From Dendrolimus kikuchii (Eukaryota; Arthropoda; Insecta; Lepidoptera; Lasiocampidae): 64,000 bases of DNA. The first letter of the stretch is position 1. The number at the start of each line of letters is the position of its first letter. The notes beneath the pieces were generated by a model that had not been told where the DNA came from, searched no databases, and saw nothing but the letters and a program-made list of their open reading frames with translations. The DNA lies in assembly GCA_019925095.2 (NCBI GenBank), contig CM034406.1:6178388-6242387 (forward strand). Direction: 5' to 3'. Positions 1 to 10,469 of this stretch are shown here, one piece after another. A program made the position numbers and the translations under genes.

Positions 1-314
1 GAAGTGCATGGAAGAAAAACAGTCTTATTCCGATTTGCATGTAATTGCGTGTCGATTTAAAAATACCAGAAGCTATTTTCGTTTCCAATGTGATTTCGTT
101 TCATTTTAAAACTACTGTAAGCGTCATCGAAACTTCGCAAAATAAATCAATAAATACATATATCGTAACCACAGAAACAATAACTATTCAATCATTTGAA
201 AGCAACACATTTGGATATATAACCAAGATGACATAAAGAATGGGCCCAACCTGGGCCAGCGATCTCAAATCTCCCCTTACAGTCACCCCGTTTCTCGCAG
301 TTATTAACTAACTC

Positions 315-627
315 TATCCGTGCAGCAACGGAGAAAGAATACAATTTACTGCGGCCGGGCGGCCTGTCGTAAGACGCGACTAAACAACCCACAGCCAGGT
401 GGTAGGGCATTTGCCCGACTGGATGGCTACCACCCCTGGTCTAGAGCATGCCGCCATAACAACGTTGAGTTGTGTTCCGGCATTAGTGACCAGGTTCCAG
501 ACTCACTTAAGAGAGCAGCAGCGCATTTGTAGCACCTTTGGTGTTGTAAATGTCCATAGGCGATGGTAACCGCTTTCCATTCAGTGGGCCGTCTGCCTGT
601 CTACTGAACTCCTGCAATAAAAAAAAA
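315..627 (+). repeat. SINE-A copy 1, near full length
   Basis: Starts ATCCGTGCAG, passes the shared landmarks GCGGCCGGGCGGCCTGTCGT, CCAGGTGGTAGGGCATTTGC and GGTGTTGTAAATGTCC, and ends CTGCAATAAAAAAAA. Flanked by AACTCT on both sides, a probable target-site duplication. No open frame. Non-autonomous retroelement by its poly-A tail and copy number in this window. Confidence 0.8.
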
Positions 628-1092
628 CTCTTTCAAAAGTCCTATATCCATCTCAACATTATACACATTTTAAATAATTCACAATGTATAAATTCTCAGT
701 TTACTGAAGATCGTAGCGCCTGGCAAATGGTAGAATAACTGTGTCTGTTTCGCCTCACGCATCGCCTAAATACTATAAATTACTTGAAAGTACCGCCAAT
801 TAAATGTTCGCAATCTGTAATGTCTAACAGCTTGTTAATACCTGTTACAAATGCTGCCAAAACGTTTGGTAAATATAGCAGTATCGTATTCACTAACTAA
901 TATTTTTATTCACTGCAACATATCAATAAACATCCGCCTTCAAATAGCTATTGTTTCGTGACATCTAACATAATCTTGAAATCGACATTATTATACGAGT
1001 AATTACTACAACTGTAGCTTCATAGCATCTATAAATATATATTAGCTGCCATAAATTTACGATGCCAACACTACTAAGAATGGTTTTTGCAG

Positions 1093-1240
1093 ATTGAAAG
1101 AAATTGAAAAATCCTCAACTGAAACGGAATATGAGGATATGAAAGGACTAAAAAATTTTTACTCATTAGTAGACTCCGATGAGATGATCGCTACTACGGA
1201 GTTAATTTTATTGCCAACATTAGCAAAAGGTGTTACAGAG
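1093..1240 (+). CDS. Gene A exon: linker between ACP and thioesterase
   Basis: Acceptor TTTTTGCAG ends at 1092 and donor GTATGT starts at 1241. The first base completes a codon from an upstream exon outside the window. The peptide begins LKEIEKSS, is acidic in the middle and ends ILLPTLAKGVTE. This matches the low-complexity stretch followed by a hydrophobic strand that leads into the TE of insect FAS. There is no ACP serine motif, so the ACP must lie upstream of base 1. Confidence 0.7.
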
Positions 1241-4200
1241 GTATGTAGAAAAATCGAATTTGTACACGGGCGTCTTTGTCACTGAAGGCGATTTAGAATT
1301 TTCAAGTTTTAGATTTTTAGGGTTATTTTGGTGGTATTATCGGAAGATGGAAGTAAAACGATTTTTTCTTCTAAAGAGTTTGATATTATATGTATTTTTA
1401 TACAATGTAGTATAATGACACAGTCAGGTATAAAGAGACAATTTTATATTCAATTCTCCTATTATATTAATGTACTCTGTGTATTCAATAGAAATATATG
1501 TCGGGACACTTGCTGAACTAAAAATTTCCAAACAGTTTCCGTAAGCTAAACCAAAGCCTTGATATACTATATAGTTAAAAACATAACATGGGAAAACTAA
1601 AAATGATAGTTGCGTTATTCAAGTTCAAAAGTTTTTATTCAAAATAAGTTCCACCGGAGAACACCTTTTGAAAGTCATACATATAAGTCAAAATTTAAAT
1701 CTACTTCCTATTCTACATAACCGCTTCTCAACGTATTATCGCTGTTTAAAGGAGAAGAAGCGGCAAGAAACTCCCCAGCAACAGGTCTAGCTAAAAATTC
1801 TTTTATCATTACAGTTCTTTAAATATCTCAGGCTCTTTTTTTAAATAATACATATAGAAATTGTTATAAAAAATATATTTAAAAGTTATTAAAACAGTTG
1901 AATTGTTTCACTTTTTAATTTAGTCAGGTTATAATTTATTCGACTGATAACTTTTAATTGATGATTAAAAAATCGGCCCTTAGAGTTAGGTAGAGGTAGA
2001 GCCTTATCAAAACGGGACTTATAAAATCGTTATTTTGATCGGTCCGTTTGTTCTTCTTTGTTTGTCACATATTTTCTTCGTAGGTGTTAGTATAAAGTAC
2101 TTTGTTGGAACATGTCATTCGGAAGAAAGTGCGATTCCCAGTTCCTGTATGACTTTTACTTTTTTTCTGAGGCGGGGGAAATGCATCTCGCAAACTACCC
2201 GGTCGTTTGCTAGGGATTGGTCCAAAGCGATGAGAGGTAAAGCCACGAATAGCCACCAGACTCAATCGCCGGTATGTGTGAAGACTCGAATAATCAATAC
2301 TCCATTGAAACCACCCTCCTCCCATGTGCCCCGCGCTTATGGCAGGAAGAGCGTGAGACTTAGAACGTAGTTACGCCCACGCTGATCCTAGCTCATCAAT
2401 GCTTGAGAGTGCCCCGGGAAGTTTCTTCCTTTTCTAAACATCTTACCTATGAAATGAAAAATTGGAAAAAGTTTAAAAAGTTGTACTCCTTAAAAATACA
2501 TTCAACGAAATTTATTTTAAACAAGATACGAATACGAATGATGATTTTTATTGGCATGACAATGACAAAAACGTCACATTTACGAACCGTTCCATGTGCG
2601 TAGGCTGGCTCAGATCTACCTGATTTTAGCTACAATGGCTTACTGTACTTGTACAGTCGCGGTATGAAAAGGTTTGTTACTCTAAAGTCGACTTTTGCTT
2701 GCACGAGTACAAGAAACGGTTCTACCAACAATTTAATAAATGTTACGTTTGTAAAATATAGAAACGTGAAAAAAGAAATTAGCAATGTTGACAATGATTG
2801 ACACTAAGATTAACATAGTTTTATTAATCAGAAGCAAAGAGGATGTAATCACTACGCTTATCATAGATTTTAAAACTAATAAAACGTTTTACATTTCTAA
2901 ACAATCTTAAACAAGATGAAAATGAAACAAATTTGATCCGAGTAATTTTTAACTTTATTGTCAAACAGTTAAAATTATTATCTGTGGAACAGTCGGTTCT
3001 GTCACTTCGTTTAAAAGGGTAGCATGTGCTCGCGGAACGTTAAATTAATCAATTTGAAAGCTGGCGAACATTTTCATGCCACGACTGTACATGGAGCTTA
3101 TGTCAACTTTTAAGCGATATTATAAATGAACGTTTGGTAAGATATAGGAACGGGCCATACATCTGTTGCAGAACGAGAACGAATTCGACGTGAAACAGAA
3201 GTACATGTATATTATTCCTGGCCTGGAAGGGCATCACGAGCGATTCCGGTCCACTAGTGAAAGATTGAAAATGCCAGCGCTGGTCTTGCAGCCAGGATTC
3301 GACAGACCATGGGAGACTATCCAAGAGCTAGCCGAACGATGTGCCAAGGTAAACTCCTTAAATTACTACTATAAGTGCAGATTGATAAACTCCAACACAC
3401 CTTGACCAATATGATAGTGTATTTTATTATGATTTACTTTACCTTACACCTTACATCGTTAGCCATTCGTATATTCGTAATCCACAGCTGGATGTAGGGC
3501 TCCCCAAGTCGGCGCCACTCATCCCTGTCCTCTGACTTCCTCATCCAGCGCCTACCGGCGACCTTGCACAGGTCGTCCGTCCATCGGGCTGGAGACGCCC
3601 GCCGAGCCGCCGACCAAGAGACACGCTCTGGGCTTTCAATCTTACCCCTTACCACTTACAGTCAAATTACTATTTGAATTTAAATAAATATGTTTAATAT
3701 AATAAACATTTACTTAGTTTAGTTATATATTTTATATCCGTGCAGGAACGGAGAATGAATACAATTTTCTGCCTGTCGTAAGAGGCGACAAAAACACCCC
3801 ATGGCCAGGTGGTAGGGTATTTGCCCGTCCGAATGGCTACCACCCCTGGTCTAGGGTATGCCGCCATAACAACCTTGAGTTGTGTTCGGGCATTACTGGC
3901 CAGATTCCAGTCTTTCTTTAGAGAGCGGCAGGACATTGGTAGCACCTTTGATGTTACAAATGTCCATAAGCGATGGCAACATAACGTACAATATATAGTA
4001 TTATTCTATAAATATGTCTGGATTTATGTATGTATTAAATTTATAAACTAGTGTGAGTATGTACATTTAAATTGTACAGTCCTTTTAGTACCTTGACGGC
4101 CTCTGTGGTTCAGTGGGCTAAGCCTTTTCCGACCTACCTCACTGCAAAGCAGAGGCTCCGGGTTCGATTCCTGGTATAGTAAATTTCGGAAACGTATTTT

Positions 4201-7200
4201 CTCCATTATTTACTATGGTCTGGGTGTCTGGGATCCGCCCCAGAGTAGTCCGTTGTATAGCCGTAGCACAAGCGTAACTTGCTTAATTTGGGGATATACA
4301 ATATGTGTGTTGTTTGTTTGTTTGTTTATTCTGCACCACTTCCATCGCCAGATTAGTTAATAATTGCTTTTAAGCTAGGTTGTCCGGAAGAGATGGCTTT
4401 TGGCGATAAAGCCGCATGTTGTATTGCCAAGAAGTATTGAAATTATTAATGTTGTTTTTGTAATTGTTAATATTGGTGAGCAATACAGTGTTATCTATCT
4501 ATTTTACCTATACATGCCACTGCAGTATATCGACTAATTGTTCAACTGATCGCAATGCAGATTGGCTCCATACCTGTTATTAAATTGGTAATATATAAAA
4601 ATAAGTGTTTTAATATGGTTTATTTCGACTCATCTTGCTACAACTTGTCACTAGATAAAGCTATATCTAGTGACGAGTTATATCAAAATGGAGTGAGAGT
4701 TTGTTCGTTTATGACGTCTTCGCGCTATAACAGATCGCCATGAAATTTGGCATACAAGTGGTCAGGGGTATAGAAAGGGACATAGGGTACCTTTCATCCA
4801 GAAAAAACACTGTTCTCGAAGGATAGGCGAATATAGTCCAGAAGAACGTGATTCCGATCACGTTCTATTGAAATTGAAATTCATTTATTTGTCAGAAACA
4901 TGGAGATAAGAGATGTTACAAGTGAAATGTTTCGCCTTATAAAGTCATACAAAATATTTATACTGAAAATAACGGAGATTATGACATGAACCTACAGTCA
5001 TAACTTGAGCTTGCATAATATTAATAAATTCAAGATAACAATTTCATATATTTAGATAATATCATAGAATATCATATTATATTATTCTATATATTTATTA
5101 TATGTCATTTAAGTAAAATAATATTGTTTCTCCCTTGCAATTTACTAATAAATACATCGTCATGGCAGCTACAGTGATAATGCAATTTTAATGTGTTGCT
5201 CTCATAGTTAGCTCCACCTTCGCTAGATAGCGTTACGGGTATTTGAATTAGAGAAATTTACATTAATAAAAAAAAATAGAAAATCTTTCAAGAGTGGTTA
5301 AATGCCCAATTTACTAGAAGGCGTGATATCGGGCCATACGGCGTTTTAAAAGCGATTTTACAATTTTACGTTGTTTATTTTGTTTTAAATAAAATATGAA
5401 TAGCTACTGGTTATCGTAGTGTATAGTGTAGTGTTTATTACGACGCAATGAATAAAACTCTTATGTGCGGTCAATTAAAACCGCATCCTAATTGGGCGGG
5501 TACACTCGTTTAATCCCGAACAGTAGGGTTATTCACAAAAATCGGAAACGTTTCCGTGTACGCACGGGAAGCTGCCGAACGAATCAGTTCGCAATCCGAC
5601 GGAACGTGCAATGCTATAAACAAATCCTGTCGGAATCACATTCTCAAATGTGTTCGTTTCACGTTTCGTAGGATAGCAAATTGATTCGTTCGGAAGCTTT
5701 CAGTTCTTACATGGAAACGTTTCCGACGTTTGTGAATAACCATACAGATCTTATTTCACAAAACTTGCTATCGATTAGTGAAAAATAGCATGGGAATCAG
5801 ATTTTTTTTCAATCTGGCCATTTTAGACCATTCTTAGGAAATATTTCATGGGATTCCTGGGATAAAAAGTAATGCAAATTTTAAAGCCAAGAATTGGCTA
5901 TCGACGTGGAAAAGAACACTATTCTTTTTCCATGCTATCGAATTGTGCAAACCTCATAGAAATCGGTCCAGCAGTTTTTACAGAATTCCGAATAAACAGA
6001 AACAATCTATAAAAATCCTCTTCTGCATCATTTAAGAGTCAATTCCAGTTATTTTTTCAATAGCTTCAATGTAAACACTACGCTCTTTTACAATTTGTAA
6101 TATTATAAATAGATCATGTCATATCGAATTATAGCTGATATAAATACCGTGTATAATAGTTTTTTTTTGTCTATAGGTTATTATTGAAAGAACAGAGATT
6201 AAAAACAATTTTTACTTGTTTGGATATGAAAATGGCGTTGCAGTCGCTTTGGAAATAGCAGCAATTTTGGAAAACATTGGTAATTGATATTTTTTTGTTT
6301 TCTTGTATAGCTATGCACACTATTTTTAACCCACTTCAAGAAAAATGAGATCTTCATTTTGTTGTGTAAATGCTTTTGTTTTTGCTTTTATATGTATTGA
6401 GCTCGTAACTTTTGTTTTGTTTCTGAATCGATTTTGATGTTTTTTTGCGTTGGAATCAGTAGTTTCAAGACAGGTTCATGTAAATTTTAATTGATATTGG
6501 ACAGGATAAACGTAATTTAAAAGTTAAAAATAAAAAATATAGTAAAAAATAAACCCGGCTTCAAGAGCCACTATATCCTTTCCAAGCATTTATTTTATTC
6601 TTGACAGCTCGATGACGGATTCATTAGTTAATGTCTCAATTCGTTATCGACTCTATTTCTTATAAAATTCGATTTCATTTATAAATAAATTTTAAACAAT
6701 TTAACTTAACTATATCGAGGGGTGAAAGGCTATTTGTTTTAAGCGACATTTTCTGACAGAATTGACTTGATGGTTTTCTTGCATCCTAATGTCTCAAACT
6801 TAAGGAATTATAATGAACCTGGTTTCCAATTAAAAACTACAGATTTTTTTCTTTTTTAAATATAGTATGTAGTTTACTAATGAAGTCTTATTGTGGGTCA
6901 TTGAAACTTCAAAGTCCTCTATCAACACAATTTCACAAATGTCGCTTAAAACAAATAACCTTGGACCCCTCGATATATTTTTCTAAAAATACTATATCGT
7001 GTAATTAATATATCCACATTTCAATTAATATACATACATACATACATACATAACTTCACGCCAGTTCCCTTGCGGGGTAGGCACGAACAACAGAGTGCCA
7101 TTTTGGCTTATTCTTACACACCTCACTTGCCTCTTTGACATTCATAACTCTTGTCATGCATGCTCGTCTGTTCTTAAGGCTCCTGACATCACCTTCTGCT

Positions 7201-10200
7201 AGTACACGATCAATTTGATCATGGAAGGTGTGTCGTGGCCTTCCACGACTTCTGCATCCATCCACTTTTGCATTGTATATCTGTTTAGTCATTCTTTCAT
7301 CATGCATTCTTTCCACATGCCCGAACCACCGGAGCATTCCTTTCCTTACCTTCACCCCGACACTCTCTTTCAGACCAACTCTCTTTCTTACTTCGGTATT
7401 ACGAACGCGGTCCGCGAGCGTCACTCCGCAGATTTTGCGCAGTGCTCGCATCTCGACCGCGTTTACTCTACTTTCATGCTCTCTCTTCCATACCCAACTC
7501 TCGCTTCCATACGTGAGCGTAGGTACCAGCACCGCGTTGTGTATGGCGAGCTGGGCCTTCTGGCTGAGGTTCTTAGCGCCTAGAAGTTTACCTATCGCTC
7601 CATTCACACTATTCCCCAAATTCACTCTTCTTTCTATATCAGCGGTGTACCTTCCATCCCTGCTAAAAGCACACATTCAATTAATATATTTTACATATAT
7701 TATATATAAGCAAAATAAAACCGCACTTCTAATAATAATTGCGTTATTATCATTTTTCATTTTGAAATAAATTACATTCGATTATATACGTATAGTGTCG
7801 ATGGTTTAATAGTCTGTGCGGTATATGATTCACAGACGTCACCCCCAACAATAAAGTACGACAATTATGTCATTAGTTTTCATGTGGGCCCTACTTTCAA
7901 AGAAATTGTCACTTGATAGGCGTGCAAACGTCAAAAGTAGAATAAACGCTTGGAAACTGTATAAAAGCAAAAAATAATTATTTTCCACATCTTGAAGTCG
8001 GTGCGAAGTAAAACATAAAAATTACTATATTTTGCAAATTTGTTGTTATTTTTTATGTTTTACTTGGCACCGTCTTTAAGGTGTTGTAGAAAATATTCAT
8101 TTTTACTTTTCAGTGCCTCTTGAAATCAGTTCCTTTTTGCTAGATTGTTTTCTACGACCTAATTTGTATATTGTTATAATTACGTGCTTATGAAGAAGGA
8201 AACATCGCGATGAAATCGGCACATCGAGATGACCGATATGTGAATCCAGCAATCCGCCTTGGACAAGTGTGGTGGTTGAGAACGGGAGACGCGAGTACTG
8301 ATGTCATGTACTCATTTACATAGTTTTCTTTAAATACTTAACAACTTGAATGATATAAAAAATAGGCGGGAATCTGAAGGACAATGTCTTTAATGTTTTG
8401 TCATTAAAAATGCATGTGGAATGAAAATATATTTTTACCAAAAACGAAATCGACTTCAGAAGTACCTAAAATCAACAGCTAAATGTTGTTTACAACTTCG
8501 TAAAGTTTTTTATTCAAAGTCTAAATATAAATAAATATTGTTTTATTTAACAACACATTTATAAAAAAAAAATGGACATATCAATTATGCTAATATTTTA
8601 TATCTAAATTAAATTACATAACTCAAAGTCTGCGCAAAATAAAATATAACATTTTCTTTATTTTTCATTATATTGTTACGACCTAGGTGCCGACAAAGAC
8701 AAATTCACACCTGCATACCTGTAGAAACACATTTTATTACCTTTTCGTCATTTGGACTTCTTTTGTTTACTTTGTGTTGAAAATTTGTGATTAACAAAAC
8801 AGCCCATTATGTATTGTAATCTTTTACGGCCTATTGTTGTATTGTGATCACTGCCAGGTGTCTCGGATTTAAAAGTACAAACTGATACTAAGAAATTCGG
8901 TCCACGGGGCCGGGCAGACATATTGCATCTGTGCAGTATAAAGCAATGCCCCAATGGAGAGATGAGATAGTCGAGCGAGAACCACGATCAAGGTGGGACT
9001 TGTGTATATTGCGTGATCTATTTAGTAACGGACTGCGCGTGTATTTGAATTACGATCTTCTCCATTACGTTTCGACTTATTGCGTTCGGTTATATTTGTA
9101 CCTGGGTTATACGTGTTTGTATAGTTTTAATAAACTTTATAATAATTCCAACGGCATTTTAATTCGAGTCCTGCAATTCGTGACAATATTGTTGTTTGTA
9201 CCGATGCGTACAGCGATTTATTGTTTCACCTGGTAGCGACTTCAAGATAATGTAGAAAATATTTATTATTTGCTTTTTATTTACACGTACAAACCAGCTT
9301 CTCCTCACCGTTGGCATCAAAGAGCTTGTTACAATTTTTTTGCCTGAATGTATGTACAAATATATATATATATATATTTATACAACGAATTGAGAACCTC
9401 CCTTTTTGTAAGTCGGTTAACAACAGCAATTAGATATTGATAGTTTTTAACGAACAGTCATGTTTTTCTGTTTAATTTGTTTGGCATTACAGTATATTTC
9501 AAATAGGACGGTATGGGAAAAAAAACGTAATAGAGAAATAAACACTGTGATTCTAAGGATAAAATTATTATTGAGATTAAATAGAAAAGTTTACGATAGC
9601 GCTACAAGTTATGTTTTAAGGGTGTGTGAACCATCTCTTCTTATATGAAGTAGATTTTAATTAAATACTACAATTTGGGTGCGACTGGACTAGAAGGCTT
9701 CTATGAGACGGGTGTTCGTCTGGTACCCATTTCGTGGAAGATTAATCTAAAACATGAACATTTATTTATACATATACTTTATATTAATTTGATTGGAACT
9801 ATATCTACCACTCGTGCGAGCAAGACTTAAAGAAGGAAATGACTAACTGTCTATTTCTTATTTTCATAGGTTACACTGGTACCGTTTTCTGCGTCGGTTT
9901 TCTACCGGATGAGTTCAAGTCCATTTTAGAAGAACAGCTTAAGGAATACAAAACAGAGGAGGAATTACAAGATGGCGTGTTGCGGCACATGTTTGGGCTT
10001 ATGACAAAAGGAAACTCGTCGAACGTCGTGGAGCAGGCATTGGGCAATGAGTCGGGTTGGGGGGAGAAGGTGGAGGCGTGTGTTCGGGCTCTGCTGGGAC
10101 ACGTGTCCCATTCGGCGCAGTACGCGCGCTCGCTTATTGAAGCCGCATACGGGCGCATCCTGCGGGCGCGCGAGTACAGTGCGCAGCTGCCGCCGCTGAG

Positions 10201-10468
10201 ATCGCAGCTGGTGCTACTTCGCGCAGCCACTCCCGCCTCCCTCAGTACCCGTGCAGCTCCCCTCACCTCCTACTCTCTGCAGCCGTTGATTCAGCATCAG
10301 CTCGTCGCCCCTCTCGCACAAGTCCTTTCTGACTTGCGCTGCGCTTCCATCATCAACAAATATCTATCTTCTGCGATCCTCGAGGAATTTAAAAACGAAA
10401 ATCTCTGTGAAACCTACACCGTAAATACGGATATTTTTGTACAAAGTGGTGTATTTACGGAGCAATAA
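1093..10468 (+). CDS. Fatty acid synthase paralogue A, 3' end (4 exons, partial)
   Basis: Multi-exon gene with coding exons 1093-1240, 3172-3348, 6177-6279 and 9870-10468; the 5' part lies before the window. Seen: all junctions are GT-AG and phases match (0, 0, 1). The joined protein reads as the segment after the ACP followed by a FAS thioesterase domain of about 295 residues. Type I FAS is a cytosolic homodimer whose TE releases the finished acyl chain from the ACP. The exon at 3172 carries the IIPGLEGHHERF start of the TE and a LVLQPGFDRPWETIQELA stretch typical of FAS. Odd: the nucleophile elbow, normally GYSxG, reads GYENG, and the acidic-residue loop (normally DG) reads CVGF. No convincing catalytic His follows. 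The reading frame is intact, so the domain looks maintained but not a normal hydrolase. FAS identity is well supported; catalytic loss is inferred from aligned motifs. Confidence 0.85.
1618..1815 (+). repeat. Dispersed repeat, copy 1
   Basis: About 200 bases shared with 61600-61815, including CAAAATAAGTTCCAC and GCAAGAAACTCCCCAGCAAC. Class not determined; it could be the 3' end of a LINE. Confidence 0.65.
2035..2420. other. GC-richer unclassified segment in gene A intron
   Basis: This stretch stands out from AT-rich flanks and has overlapping open frames on both strands. The peptides show no domain I recognise and the frames are unrelated to FAS. Probably old transposon debris. Confidence 0.3.
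2650..3091. mobile_element. TIR-1 element copy 1 (non-autonomous DNA transposon)
   Basis: The left end reads TGTACAGTCGCGGTATGAAAA. The right end, reverse complemented, reads TGTACAGTCGTGGCATGAAAA, giving inverted repeats of about 21 bases with 2 mismatches. It is about 440 bases long without an open frame. A second copy lies at 55908-56367. Target-site duplication not resolved, so superfamily unknown. Confidence 0.7.
3172..3348 (+). CDS. Gene A exon: start of thioesterase domain
   Basis: 59 codons, phase 0 on both sides, acceptor CTGTTGCAG and donor GTAAAC. It encodes the first strand and oxyanion-region motif of an alpha/beta-hydrolase (IIPGLEGHHERF). This is followed by LKMPALVLQPGFDRPWETIQ, which closely follows the FAS thioesterase pattern PGxxGxxxxF ... 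LxxPAxxLQPGxDxPxETIQ. Confidence 0.85.
3434..3655 (-). mobile_element. RTE-type LINE 3' fragment (second RTE family)
   Basis: Minus-strand frame reads RASPARWTDDLCKVAGRRWM then RKSEDRDEWRRLGEPYIQLW. This is the characteristic C-terminal RxPARWTDDxxKVAGxxWM tail of RTE-like reverse transcriptase polyproteins, common in insect genomes. 5' truncated. Confidence 0.75.
3735..3984 (+). repeat. SINE-A copy 2, truncated at 3' end
   Basis: Starts ATCCGTGCAGGAACGGAG. It is missing the GCGGCCGGGCGG block and the poly-A tail, and ends after GTCCATAAGCGATGGCAAC. Confidence 0.75.
4098..4318 (+). repeat. SINE-T copy 1, tRNA-derived
   Basis: The head has RNA polymerase III box A-like TGGTTCAGTGGGCTAAG and box B GGTTCGATTCC at tRNA spacing. 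A shared body (GGTCTGGGTGTCTGGGATC) follows, ending in TGTTTG repeats. Two more copies lie at 56853 and 57826. Not a functional tRNA: no cloverleaf with a usable anticodon arm or CCA-side stem. Confidence 0.8.
4330..4510 (+). repeat. LINE 3'-end fragment with TCTA tail
   Basis: Contains AGGTTGTCCGGAAGAGATGG and a following AT-rich tail ending TTATCTATCTATTTTA. The same motif recurs inverted at 42127-42185 and 54420-54445. Abuts SINE-T, which may have been joined to it. Confidence 0.5.
4511..5526. other. Intronic sequence without recognisable gene
   Basis: Part of the 2.8 kb intron between the second and third visible gene A exons. AT-rich; 4690-4850 (CGCCATGAAATTTGGCATAC) resembles repeat debris. 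No exon with FAS motifs seen. Confidence 0.3.
5527..5741. mobile_element. Fold-back MITE (215 bp, long inverted arms)
   Basis: The left end GGTTATTCACAAAAATCGGA pairs with the right end TTTGTGAATAACC. The inner segments (GCCGAACGAATCAGTTCGC against AAATTGATTCGTTCGG) also pair, so arms of roughly 85 bases make almost the whole element palindromic. No open frame. Lies in a gene A intron. Confidence 0.75.
6177..6279 (+). CDS. Gene A exon: thioesterase nucleophile elbow (Ser replaced)
   Basis: Short exon of 34 codons plus one base; acceptor TCTATAG, donor GTAATT. It reads YLFGYENGVAVALEIAAILENI. The FAS consensus at this place is GYSxGxxVAxE, so the catalytic serine (Ser2308 in mammalian FAS) is occupied by Glu and the next residue by Asn. 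All flanking residues of the motif are kept, so a local misalignment is unlikely. Confidence 0.8.
6711..6977. mobile_element. MITE with about 40-base terminal inverted repeats
   Basis: The left end TATATCGAGGGGTGAAAGGC and its continuation GCTATTTGTTTTAAGCGACAT are matched in reverse by ATGTCGCTTAAAACAAATAAC and CCCCTCGATATA. About 267 bases, AT-rich core, no frame. In the last gene A intron. Confidence 0.75.
7031..7677 (-). mobile_element. RTE-1 LINE copy 1, 5' truncated
   Basis: The minus-strand 206-codon frame is the C-terminus of a reverse transcriptase polyprotein. Recognisable blocks are LRKICGVTLADRVRNTEVR, MLRWFGHVERMHDERM and GRPRHTFHDQIDRVL, ending AYPARELA. The 3' tail is a run of ATGT repeats. 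TTCAATTAATATA occurs at both flanks, a target-site duplication. Confidence 0.85.
7978..8096. repeat. Palindromic hairpin element, about 42-base arms
   Basis: TTTTCCACATCTTGAAGTCG and GTGCGAAGTAAAACATAAAAA are repeated in reverse as TTTTTATGTTTTACTTGGCAC and the following GTCTTTAAGGTGTTGTAGAAA. The loop is about 28 bases. Probably a small MITE remnant; related sequence seems present at 9238-9275. Confidence 0.55.
8674..9185 (+). mobile_element. Solo LTR, LTR-1 copy 1
   Basis: Begins TGTTACGACC and ends TTCGTGACA (TG...CA with imperfect inverted ends TGTTACGA/TCGTAACA). Flanked by ATAT on both sides, a 4-base target duplication. Contains AATAAAC-type polyadenylation sequence near 9128. No gag-pol nearby, so a solo LTR left by recombination is the likely origin. 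The 101-codon frame inside it is not a gene. Confidence 0.75.
9870..10468 (+). CDS. Gene A terminal exon: thioesterase lid and C-terminus
   Basis: The last exon contributes 199 residues and then TAA at 10466-10468. It opens GYTGTVFCVGFLPDEF, where FAS has TGxxxxxDGxP, so the catalytic Asp aligns with Gly. The middle is the helical lid (LKEYKTEEELQDGVL ... YARSLIEAAYGRILRAREY). The expected C-terminal GDHxxxLEG histidine motif is absent; the nearest His is in LIQHQLVAPL and does not fit. Codon use is strongly GC-rich from 10050 to 10320, unlike the flanks. Confidence 0.8.
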
Positions 10469-10469
10469 A
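10464..10469 (+). terminator. Polyadenylation signal overlapping the gene A stop codon
   Basis: AATAAA lies across the TAA stop (10466-10468). A second AATAAA at 10567-10572 is a more usual distance downstream. Either or both could end the gene A transcript; the second fits a short 3' UTR of roughly 120 bases. Confidence 0.5.

Noticed and set aside
4098..4170. tRNA gene (boxes A and B present)
   Set aside because: The same head recurs at 56853 and 57826 with a common non-tRNA body and TGTTTG-type tail, so these are tRNA-derived SINEs. No acceptor stem closes.
7031..7055. CRISPR-like or satellite array of CATA repeats
   Set aside because: It is the 3' ATGT-repeat tail of an RTE-1 element; no spacers and it appears at each copy.
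7215..7770. Plus-strand frames of 122 and 180 codons
   Set aside because: Antisense shadows of the RTE-1 reverse transcriptase; identical shadows appear at 18292-18868, 11121-11409, 31355-31555 and 35485-35766.
8931..9236. 101-codon open frame
   Set aside because: Lies inside the LTR-1 solo LTR and extends past its end; no protein similarity and not conserved in copies 2 and 3.
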